Assembly (NCBI RefSeq): GCF_003315135.1
Contig: NZ_QNRK01000014.1
Span: forward strand, 62,001-126,000
DNA: 64,000 bases
Source of the DNA: Roseiarcus fermentans
Lineage (GTDB): Bacteria > Pseudomonadota > Alphaproteobacteria > Rhizobiales > Beijerinckiaceae
Direction: 5' to 3'
A model generated the notes under the pieces. That model searched no databases. It saw nothing but the letters and a program-made list of their open reading frames with translations, and was not told where the DNA came from. Below are positions 8,242-18,061 of the stretch, piece by piece. The translations under genes were made by a program, and so were the position numbers. Position 1 is the stretch's first letter, and every line of letters starts with the position of its first letter.

Positions 8242-8971
8242 CGGCGCAAGGGCGCCGCGATCCGCGCGTCGGCGGATGGCGCGCCGTCGCGGGCGCACCC
8301 GACTGACGCTCGACCGGGGTGCGTCCCCTCTTTTCCCGCTTTCGTGTTCTTGCGTCGCCCCGAAAGGCCGGCGCAGTCGTCGCCCTGCGACGCAGGCGAG
8401 CGCCGCGACTCTCGCCAGGCGGTTTCTTCTCGAGGTCTCGGCCGGCGCCCGTCATCGACGCCGTCATGAGGGTCTCGTTGGTCGGCATCGCGCTGATCGC
8501 GATGGAAGCGCGCATCGTGCCCGCATCGCTCGAGACCCACCTGACGCATGCGGCGGCCATTGGCCTCACGGCGTCGGCCCGGTTTTCCGGGCCGTCGACC
8601 GGAGTCCGAACGGGCGGGCGGCGTCCGGCGTCCTGACCCTCGCTCCGGGAGGCCGGGCGGCGGCGGCGGGCGCCTCGACGAACTGGTCGGCAAATTGGCC
8701 CTCGACGCGCCGGCCCAGAGGCGAGCTGAGAGCGGGAGAATCGCGGCCGTTGGGTCGGATATCGACGTCATTCGGACGGCGCGCAAGACCCTTGCGGCGC
8801 ATCAGGCTCTCTAGAAACAAATGAATTCCCGAGCCTCTTCGCCGGACCGGGCGACGCGCGAGACGCGCCCGGCGTCCGGTTCCGCGTCGCCCCCGTTGCC
8901 GGCGCCCGGCGCCGCTCGACTCGCCTCGCGCGCCATGCGAGACCGCGCCGGTCTTGTCGATCCGGGCCGCT
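8242..8971. other. Gene-free stretch after ctrA
   Basis: No supported gene. A plus-strand frame at 8319-8636 contains a short hydrophobic patch ([18 protein letters not shown]) but has no ribosome binding site and an Arg/Pro-rich remainder. I saw no sciP-like gene, although sciP sits near ctrA in some relatives. Confidence 0.45.
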
Positions 8972-9685
8972 ATGCGCTTCCTCACCACCTTCGATCTCGA
9001 CGCGCTGATCAACAGCGTCGTCTGCCTGTCGACCGCCTTCGCCTTCGGCACCCTGATCGGCGCCGAGCGGCAGTACCGGCAGCGGTCGGCCGGCTTGCGC
9101 ACCAACGCGCTGGTCGCGGTGGGCGCTGCGGCTTTCGTCGACTTCGGCCTGCGGATCGGCGGCCCGACCTCGACCCAGGTGATGGCCTACGTGGTCTCCG
9201 GCATCGGCTTTCTCGGCGCCGGCGCGATCATGAAGGAGGGGGTCAACGTGCGCGGCCTGAACACCGCGGCGACCCTGTGGTGCTCGGCCGCCGTCGGCGC
9301 CGCCGCGGGGGCGGGCCTGGTGGTCGAGTCGGCGCTGCTCACCGGGTTCGTCATCGCCGGCAACACGCTGCTGAGGCCGCTCGTCAACCGGATCAACCGC
9401 ATTCCGCTCGACGAGGAGGCGGGGGAGGCCACCTACGAGGTCCGCCTGTCGGTGTCGCCGAGCGGGGCGGCGGCCGCGCGCGAGGCGCTGATCGAGGCGC
9501 TGGAGAGAGCGCATTATCCGGTCGCCGACGTGGTCACGGAAGAGCGCGGCGACGACCTCATGGACATCGTCGCGACCCTCGTCGCCACGTCCGTCGTAAC
9601 GGACGAACTGGACGCCGTGATCGGCGCGCTGGAACGGCTGCCCGGCGTCACGCACGCGACCTGGGAGAGCGAGGTCCAGCCATAG
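8972..9685 (+). CDS. MgtC/SapB family membrane protein
   Basis: 237 residues. The N-terminal half is the MgtC transmembrane domain with its typical motifs: FAFGTLIGAERQYRQRSAGLRTNALVAVGAA, VVSGIGFLGAGAIMKEG and VRGLNTAATLWCSAAVGAAAG (the first is one continuous stretch described here in family terms). A soluble ACT-like C-terminal domain follows from about residue 145, as in the longer MgtC branch. Salmonella MgtC inhibits F-type ATP synthase and aids growth at low magnesium; other members have unclear roles. ATG 8972 is chosen over an in-frame TTG at 8954; neither has a strong binding site. It stands alone, with gaps on both sides. Confidence 0.88.
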   Translation: MRFLTTFDLDALINSVVCLSTAFAFGTLIGAERQYRQRSAGLRTNALVAVGAAAFVDFGLRIGGPTSTQVMAYVVSGIGFLGAGAIMKEGVNVRGLNTAATLWCSAAVGAAAGAGLVVESALLTGFVIAGNTLLRPLVNRINRIPLDEEAGEATYEVRLSVSPSGAAAAREALIEALERAHYPVADVVTEERGDDLMDIVATLVATSVVTDELDAVIGALERLPGVTHATWESEVQP

Positions 9686-10193
9686 GGCCGACGTCGGCCG
9701 CTGGCGCGGTCGTCCGAGCGAGGATTTTGCCGGCTCGGGCGCGCTGAGCCGCCGCCTCATGGGAATCAATGACGTCGCCGCAGGAAGCGAACAATTTCAA
9801 GCGTGCGGCCAGCGGCCGAGCGCCGCGGCGAAAGTACATCCGAAGTTTGCGCGTCATGGGAGCAAGGCAACGCCGAAACGAGGCGATGTCGACCGTAACG
9901 CCTCCTTTTGGTGTCTGCATGAATTGGCGGAGGCCAGACGCCCTCAGTATTTGAGACAGTGTTCAACGGCGCGCTTCTCGTCCAGCAATGACATTGGACG
10001 CTCTGAGCCAGCAAGACGCGCTGGCCGTTCGATTGTGAACGCATGTCGGCAGAATAAAGGCGTCAATCCGGCGGCGCGAACACCGGTGCGCTATTCCATT
10101 GACGACAAAATGTTAACAGGGTACATGCGAAAACCAGGTCAGAATTGGCTCTTCCGTTGGTTGGCGCTGTTGGGATATCTGCAAAAAGTATCG
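9686..10193. other. Gene-free stretch
   Basis: No supported gene in either direction. The last 100 bases are AT-rich and contain GTTAAC (10112-10117) shortly before two possible upstream starts (ATG 10110 and ATG 10125) of the next gene. Confidence 0.45.
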
Positions 10194-10913
10194 ATGCGGC
10201 CCGGCTCGGCATGGAGCGCCGTCGGCGCGAGGGTGCGGACGGCGGTCGCGCTGGCGGCGCTCGCGCTCGCGGTCGCTTCGCCGCCGGTCGCCGAGGCCGA
10301 GCAGATCCGCATCGTTCACCTGAATTGCGAGCAGTGGCATGCGCGGCAGGCCATGCTCGCGCGGCGCGCCGCCGAGCGCGCCGCCTGGCGCGCCGCCCAT
10401 CCCGGCGAGCATTTCCTCCGGCCCGCCGGGCGCGCCGGACATCGGTTCCGACATCACGGGCCCCGCATCCATTTCGTCTGCGATTGCCTGGACGGGGCGG
10501 ATCAAGGCGCCGACACGGCGGCGGACGGTTCGGGCGGCGGCGCGTTGCCGGACAGCCACGGCGACGGCGGGGCCGGCGATTTCGCGCAATTTTCCGGCGG
10601 CGGCGGCGGCGGTTTCGCCTATGCGATCGGAGGAGGGGGCGGAGGCGGATTTCCGGGCGGCTACGGCGGCGGCGGTTCGTCCAGCCTGTTCCCCTCCAGC
10701 CCGTCGACCTCCGGCGGTTCGTCCTCGGGAGGCGGGGGGCCGACCGATCCCGCGACGCCGGTCCCCAATCCCGATCCGGGCCCGAATCCGGATCCGGGTC
10801 CGCTACCCACGGCGCCCGAACCGTCGACCTGGATGCTGTTCGGTCTCGGGGCGTGCGCCCTCGCCGCGCTGAAGCTGCGACACCGCGAGGCGGCGCTCGC
10901 GGCCGGCCCCTGA
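10194..10913 (+). CDS. Glycine-rich PEP-CTERM protein
   Basis: 239 residues from ATG 10194, which gives a clean signal peptide (Arg-rich start, ALAALALAVASPPVAEAE). An in-frame ATG at 10125 would add 23 residues and cannot be excluded. The mature region has an Arg/His/Ala-rich part, then long Gly runs (residues 120-190), a Pro-Asp repeat (PNPDPGPNPDPGP), and a C-terminal sorting signal APEPSTWMLF, hydrophobic helix, KLRHRE. No catalytic motif is visible; it is probably a structural or matrix surface protein. It converges with the cysteine protease gene, 6 bases apart. Confidence 0.8.
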   Translation: MRPGSAWSAVGARVRTAVALAALALAVASPPVAEAEQIRIVHLNCEQWHARQAMLARRAAERAAWRAAHPGEHFLRPAGRAGHRFRHHGPRIHFVCDCLDGADQGADTAADGSGGGALPDSHGDGGAGDFAQFSGGGGGGFAYAIGGGGGGGFPGGYGGGGSSSLFPSSPSTSGGSSSGGGGPTDPATPVPNPDPGPNPDPGPLPTAPEPSTWMLFGLGACALAALKLRHREAALAAGP

Positions 10914-10919
10914 CGCCCG

Positions 10920-11549
10920 CTACTGGCTCGCCGCCTCTGTCGGCGGCGCGCCGGTCGCGCCGCCGAGGCTTAGCCAGACGTTCGGGTCGTCCTGCGCCTG
11001 GCGCTTGAAGAAAGTATAGCCGGTGGCGTTCCACGGCCGGACCTCGTCGGCGAGGTTGTCGAGCACCCAGTCGCCCCGGTCGGTCTTGACGGTGAGCACG
11101 GCGTGGCCCTGTCCGTTGAGGTCGCGCACGATCGTCATCAACAGCGCCTGACGCGGAAAGCCGCGCTCGATCAGGAGCTTGCGCTTGAACAGCGCATAGA
11201 TCTTGCAGTCGCCCTTGCCGTCGACCGGATAGTCCCAGTGGTCGAGCGTGGTGCCCCAGTGGTCGAAATTGCTGATCGGCTCGATCGCGCCGTTGGCCAT
11301 CGCGTTGACGTCCTCGAGGGTGTTCCACACCTGCCGCGTCATGTGGACGTCGACAGGCGCGAGTTTGCCGAGCGTGCATTCCTCGCCATGACGGTTGCAG
11401 AAATCGACCCAGCCGTAGGGGATGGTGGTCTCGCCCCCGACCGGCGCGGAACTCGCTCTCGGCAGCCCTTCCGAGGCTTGGCAGAGACCCGCGAGCGCGA
11501 AAGCCGACAGCATCGCCGCGATGGGAAGGGAGAGAAGTGTCTTGACCAT
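10920..11549 (-). CDS. Transglutaminase-like cysteine protease (BTLCP family)
   Basis: 209 residues with a signal peptide (LLSLPIAAMLSAFALAGLCQA). The catalytic triad of bacterial transglutaminase-like cysteine proteinases is in place: C115 in GKGDCKIYAL, H149 in GQGHAVLTV and D164 in WVLDNLADEV. The Trp-rich segment SNFDHWGTTLDHWDYP before the cysteine also fits. LapG, the best-known member, cleaves a surface adhesin under c-di-GMP control; no LapD or adhesin gene is visible here, so a periplasmic protease acting on a surface protein is the reasonable limit. The neighbouring PEP-CTERM gene is convergent and need not be linked. Confidence 0.88.
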   Translation of the reverse strand: MVKTLLSLPIAAMLSAFALAGLCQASEGLPRASSAPVGGETTIPYGWVDFCNRHGEECTLGKLAPVDVHMTRQVWNTLEDVNAMANGAIEPISNFDHWGTTLDHWDYPVDGKGDCKIYALFKRKLLIERGFPRQALLMTIVRDLNGQGHAVLTVKTDRGDWVLDNLADEVRPWNATGYTFFKRQAQDDPNVWLSLGGATGAPPTEAASQ

Positions 11550-11827
11550 GATCGCGCCTGCTCGTCGTTCGTCCTCGAGCAGCGAGGATCGGCGCGGCGG
11601 CTTGGCGCGCGGCTGATAAATTCGCTCGAATTTTATCGGTCGGGGCTTTGCCGGAGCGCGAAATTTCTTAATCTTGACAAGACGTTTGCTTCATATCCGG
11701 TTTACTGTCTTCGCTCGCGGAGCGTTTACCGTGCGCCGTCGGCGCTCTGCGCCGCCGTCGTGTGTTTGTATCGCGTCGCCGCTATCTCCTGTCGAGGAGC
11801 CGGCGGCGAACGTCTCGGGAGCGCGGA

Positions 11828-13711
11828 ATGGCGAGCGAAACGGACACTCCCCAGGCGTCGTCGGCCGGACGCACGGCGGTCGCCGGCGTCGCGGCGCTCG
11901 GCGTGGTGTTCGGCGACATCGGCACGAGCCCGCTCTACACGCTGAAAACCGTGCTCGACTATACCGGGCCGCATCCCGACCCGTCCGCCGTGCTCGGCGC
12001 GTTGTCGCTGATCGTGTGGACGCTCTTCCTCATCACCGCCGTCAAATACGTCAATTTCGCCATGCGGGTCGACAACGACGGCGAGGGCGGCATCATCGCG
12101 CTCATGACCCTGCTCGGCGTCAAGAAGCAGCGCCGGCCGATCATCGTCGCCGTCGGGCTGTTCGGCGCGGCGCTGATCTACGGCGACGGCGCGATCACGC
12201 CGGCGATCTCGGTGCTGTCCGCCCTCGAAGGCGTCGAGCAGATCGCCCCCGCTCTCACGGCCTGGGTGCTGCCGGCGGCGGCGGTCATCCTGGTCCTCCT
12301 GTTCGCCGTCCAGCCGTTCGGGACCGCCAGGATCGGCCGGGCCTTCGGCCCGATCATGCTGTTCTGGTTCTTCGCCATCGCCGCCCTCGGCGGCTACGGG
12401 ATCCTTCAGCATCCGTACGTGATCGCAGCGATCAACCCGCTCTGGGGCCTCGACTACCTGATGCGCGGCGGCGTCACCGGGTTTCTGGTCCTCGGCGGCG
12501 TGTTCCTGTGCGTCACCGGCGCCGAGGCGCTCTACGCCGACATGGGCCACTTCGGCGTCGGGCCGATCCGGCTGTCGTGGTGGGCCGTGGTGTTTCCGGC
12601 GCTGATCCTGAACTACGCCGGACAGGCGGCGATCGTGATCGCCGGGGCGCCGACCGAGGGCAACATCTTCTACCGGCTCTGCCCGGGGCCGCTGCTGACG
12701 CCGATGATCCTGCTCGCGACGGTCGCGACCGTGATCGCCAGCCAGTCGATCATCACCGGCGCCTATTCGATGACCCGCCAGGCGATCCAGCTCGGCTGGC
12801 TGCCGCGCATGACCATCACCCAGACCTCGGAGGAGGGCTACGCGCAGATCTATGTCGGCGCGGTCAACTGGCTCCTGATGATCGTCACGCTCCTCCTGAC
12901 CATAGGCTTCGGCAAGTCGGACCGCCTCGCCGCCGCCTACGGCATCGCGGTGTCGGCGACCATGCTGATGACGAGCGTGCTCCTGTTCATCGCCATGCGC
13001 GAGGTCTGGAACTGGCCGGTCTGGGCCGCGGGCCTGATCGCGGCCGCATTCATCGCGATCGACGGAAGCTTCCTCGCCGCCAACCTCGCCAAGCTCCTCG
13101 ACGGCGGCTGGGTGCCGCTGCTGCTCGCCTCGCTCGTCTATGGCGTGATGTGGATTTGGCATCGTGGCGCGACCGCGGTGCAGGCGCGGATCGAGGCGGC
13201 GCAGACGCCGCTCTCGGCGATGGACGAATTGCTGAGGTCGGGCCGGATCGCGCGCGTGCCGGGATCGGCGGTGTTCCTGACCCGGGTCAGGGACAAGACT
13301 CCCCCGGTCATGGACTGGCACGTGCGCCAGAACCGCGCACTGCACCAGGACGTGATGGCGCTGACCCTGACCACGCTCTCGGTCCCCTGGACGGCGCCGG
13401 AAGGGCGGGTGACGGTCCAGCACGAGGCCGACCACTTCTGGCGGGCGGAGGCGCGGATCGGCTTCATGGAGCGTCCCGACGTTCCCGCCATCCTCGCCGA
13501 ATGCAAACGACTGGGCGCGGGAATCGACCTCGACGACGTGACCTTCTATGTCGGCGCCGAGACCATCGTCCCGGCGAGCGACGGCGCGGGGCTGCCGCGC
13601 TGGCAGGAGGCGCTGTTCGCCGCGATGACCCGCAACGCCGGCCGGATCAGCGACTATCTGGCGCTGCCCTACGACCGGGTGGTCGAGATCGGGCGCGAGA
13701 TCGAGGTGTGA
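11828..13711 (+). CDS. kup: Kup-family potassium transporter
   Basis: 627 residues, the family length. It begins with the diagnostic segment GVVFGDIGTSPLYTLKT in the first helix, followed by about twelve membrane helices (GDGAITPAISVLSALEG; FITGAEALYADMGHFG-like motif reading CVTGAEALYADMGHFG; SQSIITGAYSMTRQAIQLG). A cytoplasmic C-terminal domain begins near residue 450. Kup mediates proton-coupled K+ uptake across the inner membrane. ATG 11828 is preceded by GGGAG and gives the normal N-terminus. The gene is monocistronic. Confidence 0.96.
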   Translation: MASETDTPQASSAGRTAVAGVAALGVVFGDIGTSPLYTLKTVLDYTGPHPDPSAVLGALSLIVWTLFLITAVKYVNFAMRVDNDGEGGIIALMTLLGVKKQRRPIIVAVGLFGAALIYGDGAITPAISVLSALEGVEQIAPALTAWVLPAAAVILVLLFAVQPFGTARIGRAFGPIMLFWFFAIAALGGYGILQHPYVIAAINPLWGLDYLMRGGVTGFLVLGGVFLCVTGAEALYADMGHFGVGPIRLSWWAVVFPALILNYAGQAAIVIAGAPTEGNIFYRLCPGPLLTPMILLATVATVIASQSIITGAYSMTRQAIQLGWLPRMTITQTSEEGYAQIYVGAVNWLLMIVTLLLTIGFGKSDRLAAAYGIAVSATMLMTSVLLFIAMREVWNWPVWAAGLIAAAFIAIDGSFLAANLAKLLDGGWVPLLLASLVYGVMWIWHRGATAVQARIEAAQTPLSAMDELLRSGRIARVPGSAVFLTRVRDKTPPVMDWHVRQNRALHQDVMALTLTTLSVPWTAPEGRVTVQHEADHFWRAEARIGFMERPDVPAILAECKRLGAGIDLDDVTFYVGAETIVPASDGAGLPRWQEALFAAMTRNAGRISDYLALPYDRVVEIGREIEV

Positions 13712-13739
13712 GACGCGATCGAAGCCGCCTGGGAGGCGC

Positions 13740-14279
13740 TCACCCTCCCGCGCCGAGCCGCCGCGTCATGTACCGGGCGCTCTCGCCGTAGGCGGCGAGC
13801 TTGGCGGCGAGGCCGGGGTGGCGTTCGTCCGCAAATCCCGCGTGCGCCCAGTACGGCCCGGTCCCGTGCACCGAAACCAGCGCCATCGCCGCGAGCGCCT
13901 CCGCCGCGGCGATCGCCGCGAGACGCGCGATCGCCGCGCCGGCCGCGCCGCGCCCGCGCGCGGACTTGCTCAGCGCGAGGTCGTGCAGATAGAGACAGTC
14001 GGGCGAGGCGGGGAGGGCGCCGAGGAACGCGTCGAGCCCGGGCGCGTCGCCGAGCGTCCACGGGTGGCTGAAAGCGTAGCCCAAAACCCCGCCGGGACCG
14101 TCGAGCGCGAGACAGCCGCGCGGATAGAGGCGCAGCTTTTCGGCGAACACCGCAGGGCGTTCGTCGAGGCCGGTGTGGGCGGCGGCCGCGATGCGGTCGA
14201 CGTCGCCGAGATCCGCCTCGGCGAGCGGGCGCCAGTCCAAATCCGTCTTTGCCGGCTTCGTCGTCATGGACGCTGGCAT
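13740..14279 (-). CDS. GNAT-family N-acetyltransferase
   Basis: 179 residues (ATG 14279; a second in-frame ATG at 14267 is equally possible). The acetyl-CoA-binding core is clear: LYLHDLALSKSARGRGAAGAA contains the R-G-x-G-x-A type pyrophosphate loop after beta-4, and TGPYWAHAGF matches the usual C-terminal Tyr/Phe region. Transferred to an unknown amine acceptor. It lies downstream of the DUF3141 gene on the same strand (54-base gap) and may be the last gene of the pta-ackA operon, but no functional link is evident. Confidence 0.82.
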   Translation of the reverse strand: MPASMTTKPAKTDLDWRPLAEADLGDVDRIAAAAHTGLDERPAVFAEKLRLYPRGCLALDGPGGVLGYAFSHPWTLGDAPGLDAFLGALPASPDCLYLHDLALSKSARGRGAAGAAIARLAAIAAAEALAAMALVSVHGTGPYWAHAGFADERHPGLAAKLAAYGESARYMTRRLGAGG

Positions 14280-14332
14280 AGCGCGGCGCGCCGGACTTGT
14301 CTCCGGCGCGCCGTCCTTGAGGGCGGGGGACT

Positions 14333-16828
14333 TTATTCCGCCGCCTCGCGGCCGCGGCCGCGCCTCGGCTTGGCGGACTCGGGCGGCGCCGGCTCGGTCG
14401 CCTCGGGTCCGGCCACCGCCTCGGGGGCGACGCCCGCCACGGCTTCGAGCGGGGCGGGGGGCGTCTCGCCGAGATCGTCGCGCAGGCCCTGGCTCAGCGC
14501 CAGCGGATCCTGGCGGGCGGCGGGAATGGCGAGACCGTCGAGGCCGAGCGCCATGTGGAAGCCCTGCACCAGCCGGATCGTCGCCGGCTCCATCTCCTCG
14601 ACCGCGCCGGCGATGAACTCCACCACCTCGATCGCGCGCTGGCGGTCCTGCCGTTCGGGCAGAAGCCTCGGCAGCGATTCGATCGCGCGCTCGCGCTCGA
14701 ATTCGACGATCAGCGTCTGCTCGTGGATGATCGCGGCGCGCCGATCGCCGCCCAGCGACGCGAACGGCTCGTCGTGGCCGAGCACCCGGGCCGAGCGTTC
14801 GAGGCGGTCGCGCCGGACGGTGGCGCGCGAGTCCGCCATCAGGATCAGCATGCGGATCACCGCTTCGACGAAGCCGCCGCGGTCCATGTTCAGCAGCGCC
14901 GCCTGCACTTCCGGCAGGAAGCGCAGCGCCTTCGGGTCCTTGCGGGTGCGTTCGAAGGCGAATTTCTCGCCCAGGCGCAGCATCATGGGCGAGCTGTAGA
15001 TGCCGAGGAAGGTCATCTCGTACATCGCGTCGCGCAGGTCGCGCATCGCGTCGAGCGTGTTCTCGACGCTGCGCGCCCAGAGCTTCTCGGCGAACAGGAA
15101 CGGGTTGGTCGCGTCGGCGGGCCGGCGTTCGGCGGCGGCCTTGCGCGCCAGTTCGGCGACCCCTTTCATCAGCGGGTTCGTCTCGCCGAACATCGAGCGC
15201 GAGACGCGGGCGGGATGCGTCTTGACCAGCGCGTCGGCGACCTGCGGCGTCACCCACGATTGCACCAGCGGACGCGCCCAGATGTCGTAGAGTTCCGAGC
15301 CGAGTTCGGAAAAGCGCTCGACCGCGGCGAAGTCGCGTTCGTCGGTGCGGTCGTTCTCGTCGGTGGCGAGGATGTCGGTGAGCTTGCGCTCGTGGAAGCT
15401 GACGGTGAAGCGCGCCTCGACGCCTTCGCCGACCTCGTCGTCGATGGTCATCTCGTAGAGGCCCGGCCGCAGCGCCTCGATCGTCTTCATCGTCGAGGTG
15501 ACCTCGGCGTGCTCCTTCTTGGCGATCGAGGAGGAGACGAAGATGCCGAGGTGACCGACCTTGTCGTGCACCATGTAGATGATGCGCTGGCCGCGGATCG
15601 CGATCTCCTGTTCGTCGGCGTAGGTGTCGACGATCCAGTTGAGCGCCTGCTGCGGCGGGGTGATGTTGTCGCCCCACGAGGCGAACACGATGATCGGCGA
15701 GCGGATCGCCTTGAGGTCGATCGGCCGGCCCGGCTCGAGGTTGGCTTCGTGCCGGGCGAGCTTGTTGCCGACGAACAGGTTCTCCACGATCCAGTGGATC
15801 TCCTGCTCGTTCATGAAATGATAGCCGCCCCACCACTTCTCGAATTCGAGGAAGGACTTGCGGGTCTTCTCGGGCGCGACGAACAGGTCGTAGTACTTGC
15901 CGAAATAGTTGCGCCCCGGATTGAGCATCTCGAAGTTGGAGACGAGATGGGCGCCGTCGAACACGCCATTGCCGAGGTCGGCGAGCGCCAGCGCCGGCAG
16001 GGCGCCGCCGAGCAGGCCGCCGTTGTAGCGCATCGGGTTCTCGCCGAGGCGGCCCGACCAGTAGGCGACGGGGGCGCCGTTGACCACCAGCGGGCCGGAG
16101 ATGTCGGGGTTCATGGCGGCGAGGATCAGGCTCGCCCAGCCGCCCTGGCAGTTGCCGACGATGATCGGCTTGGGCGCATCGGGATGAAGCTCGCGGATCT
16201 TGGCGACGAACGCCGCCTCGGAGCGCATCACGTCGGCGAGCGTCTGGCCCGGCTCAGGCTGCGGACGGAAGACGACGAAATAGACCGGATGGCCGTCGTG
16301 CAGCGCGACGCCGACCTGGCTGTCCGACTTGAAGCCGCCGATGCCGGCGCCGTGGCCGGCGCGCGGGTCGACGATCATGTAGGGACGCTTCCAGGCCTTG
16401 ACTTCGACGCCTGCGGGCGGAAGGATCCTGAGCAGCATCTTGTTGGTCGGGCGGGGCAGGGTCTTGCCGTCGAGCACGACCTCGTGATCGTAGATCAGCA
16501 CCGGCGGCGTGCCGGCCTCCGCGTGCGCCTTGTCCTGGTCCGCGCGCTCGCGCAGCACGTCGAGGGTCAGCGCAGTGCGCTGCTGAACGTCGACGGCGTA
16601 GGCTTTCGCCTCGTCGCCGAGCTTGCCGGAATTGTGCGCCTCGGCGAAGCGGCGCTGGACATCGGCGGCGTCGGCCCAGAACTTTTGCAGGCGGTCGCCG
16701 TGGTCCTTCGCCGCCCGCTCGATGCGGCGGCTCATGGCGAACATCATCTGCTCGTATTGGTGGCCGAGCATTTGCGCGTCCTCGGTGGCGCGTGCGGCGG
16801 CGGTTCCGGGGCTGAAGGGGGAGGTCAT
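14333..16828 (-). CDS. DUF3141 protein with PhaC-like alpha/beta-hydrolase domain
   Basis: 831 residues. The N-terminal 100 residues are helical and charged. An alpha/beta-hydrolase domain follows with a PHA-synthase-like triad: C227 in the nucleophile elbow VGNCQGGWAS, D387 in FASWGDNITPP and H426 in DKVGHLGIF. A Cys nucleophile in G-x-C-x-G is the PhaC hallmark, while ordinary hydrolases have Ser. The C-terminal half is a DUF3141-specific helical region ending in a low-complexity Pro/Ala/Arg tail (RRGRGREAAE). It starts 14 bases after ackA, and the MaoC/phosphotransacetylase-ackA-DUF3141 order suggests a role in acyl-CoA or polyhydroxyalkanoate metabolism. The biochemical activity is not established to my knowledge. 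Confidence 0.85.
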   Translation of the reverse strand: MTSPFSPGTAAARATEDAQMLGHQYEQMMFAMSRRIERAAKDHGDRLQKFWADAADVQRRFAEAHNSGKLGDEAKAYAVDVQQRTALTLDVLRERADQDKAHAEAGTPPVLIYDHEVVLDGKTLPRPTNKMLLRILPPAGVEVKAWKRPYMIVDPRAGHGAGIGGFKSDSQVGVALHDGHPVYFVVFRPQPEPGQTLADVMRSEAAFVAKIRELHPDAPKPIIVGNCQGGWASLILAAMNPDISGPLVVNGAPVAYWSGRLGENPMRYNGGLLGGALPALALADLGNGVFDGAHLVSNFEMLNPGRNYFGKYYDLFVAPEKTRKSFLEFEKWWGGYHFMNEQEIHWIVENLFVGNKLARHEANLEPGRPIDLKAIRSPIIVFASWGDNITPPQQALNWIVDTYADEQEIAIRGQRIIYMVHDKVGHLGIFVSSSIAKKEHAEVTSTMKTIEALRPGLYEMTIDDEVGEGVEARFTVSFHERKLTDILATDENDRTDERDFAAVERFSELGSELYDIWARPLVQSWVTPQVADALVKTHPARVSRSMFGETNPLMKGVAELARKAAAERRPADATNPFLFAEKLWARSVENTLDAMRDLRDAMYEMTFLGIYSSPMMLRLGEKFAFERTRKDPKALRFLPEVQAALLNMDRGGFVEAVIRMLILMADSRATVRRDRLERSARVLGHDEPFASLGGDRRAAIIHEQTLIVEFERERAIESLPRLLPERQDRQRAIEVVEFIAGAVEEMEPATIRLVQGFHMALGLDGLAIPAARQDPLALSQGLRDDLGETPPAPLEAVAGVAPEAVAGPEATEPAPPESAKPRRGRGREAAE

Positions 16829-16842
16829 GGGGGCTGCCTTGG

Positions 16843-18036
16843 TTAAGTGGCCGGCCTGTCGCCGGTTACCTCGAGGGTGTGGCGCGCGATCATCCGCTCC
16901 TCGTCGGTCGGGATGACGAAGATGGCGGTCGGCGAGGCTTTGGCGCTGATGATCTGGGCGCTGGCCTCGTTCGCCTCGTCGTCGAGCACGAGACCCATCC
17001 ATTCCATGCCGGTGAGCACGGCCTTGCGGATGCGCGCCGAATGCTCGCCGATCCCGCCGGTGAAAACGACGCCCTCGACGCCGTCGACGGTCGCGGCGAG
17101 GCCCGCCAGCTCGCGGCGGATGCGATGCACGAAATAGTCGATCGCCTCCTTCGCCCGCGGGCTGTCGGAGGCCTCGAGCTCGCGCATGTCCTGGGACAGG
17201 CCCGACATGCCCTTGAGCCCGGATTCCTTGTAGAGCAGGTCCGAGATCTGCTGGGCGTCCATCTTCTTCTCGGCCATCAGGTAGAGCAGCACGCCCGGGT
17301 CGAGCTGGCCGCAGCGCGTCCCCATCGGCAGGCCGTCGAGGGCGGTGAAGCCCATGGTCGAGGCGATCGACCGCCCGTTCTTGACCGCGCACATCGAGGC
17401 GCCGTTGCCCAGATGCGCGACGATCACGTCCTCGCGCGCGATCTGCGGCGCCATCTTCTTCAGCGTGCGCAAGATGTATTCGTAGGACAGACCGTGGAAG
17501 CCGTAGCGGCGCACCCCCTCGTCGTAATAGGAGCGCGGCAGGGCGAAGGTGTCGGACACGAACGGGTGGCTGCGGTGGAAGGCGGTGTCGAAGCAGGCGA
17601 CCTGCGGCGTGCCGGGGAACGCCTCGATCGCCGCCGCGATCCCGGAAAGGTTGTGCGGCTGGTGCAGCGGCGCGAGCGGAATGAGCTTCTGCAATTTCGC
17701 GATTGCCGCCTCGTCGATCAGAATCGGCTGGACGAGGTCCGGGCCGCCGTGGACGACGCGGTGGCCGACCGCGACGATGCCGCGCGCGTAGCCGATGTCG
17801 GTCAGCCAGCCGAGAATGACCTTCATCGCCGCGCGATGGTCGAGCCCGCCGGCCCCGGGCCCGAAGGCGAACTCGGTCTTTTCGCCGGTCGCCCGCTTGA
17901 CCGAGCCCTTGGGGGTCGCGCCGATGCCCTCCACCTGGCCGGCGGCGAGATGGTTGAGGACGCCGTTGTCGGCGCCGAACGCAGCGAACTTGAGGGACGA
18001 CGAGCCGGCGTTGAAGGTGAGGACGATCTTGCTCAA
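16843..18036 (-). CDS. ackA: Acetate kinase
   Basis: 397 residues. Signatures of the family are present: LTFNAGSSSLKFA at the N-terminus, VACFDTAFHRSHP, YGFHGLSYEYI, VAHLGNGASMCAV and FTGGIGEHSARIR. The enzyme interconverts acetate plus ATP and acetyl phosphate plus ADP. Together with the phosphotransacetylase domain encoded just upstream (25-base gap) it links acetyl-CoA to acetate and ATP, usable for overflow or acetate activation. The middle position in an operon ending with a PhaC-like DUF3141 protein suggests that the pathway is tied to storage or acyl-CoA balance. Confidence 0.96.
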   Translation of the reverse strand: MSKIVLTFNAGSSSLKFAAFGADNGVLNHLAAGQVEGIGATPKGSVKRATGEKTEFAFGPGAGGLDHRAAMKVILGWLTDIGYARGIVAVGHRVVHGGPDLVQPILIDEAAIAKLQKLIPLAPLHQPHNLSGIAAAIEAFPGTPQVACFDTAFHRSHPFVSDTFALPRSYYDEGVRRYGFHGLSYEYILRTLKKMAPQIAREDVIVAHLGNGASMCAVKNGRSIASTMGFTALDGLPMGTRCGQLDPGVLLYLMAEKKMDAQQISDLLYKESGLKGMSGLSQDMRELEASDSPRAKEAIDYFVHRIRRELAGLAATVDGVEGVVFTGGIGEHSARIRKAVLTGMEWMGLVLDDEANEASAQIISAKASPTAIFVIPTDEERMIARHTLEVTGDRPAT

Positions 18037-18061
18037 AGGGGGCTCCGGACTGGCTTTTTTG

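Noticed and set aside
8319-8636. Plus-strand frame after ctrA with a hydrophobic patch
   Set aside because: No ribosome site, no known motif and a Pro/Arg-rich remainder; not supported as a gene.
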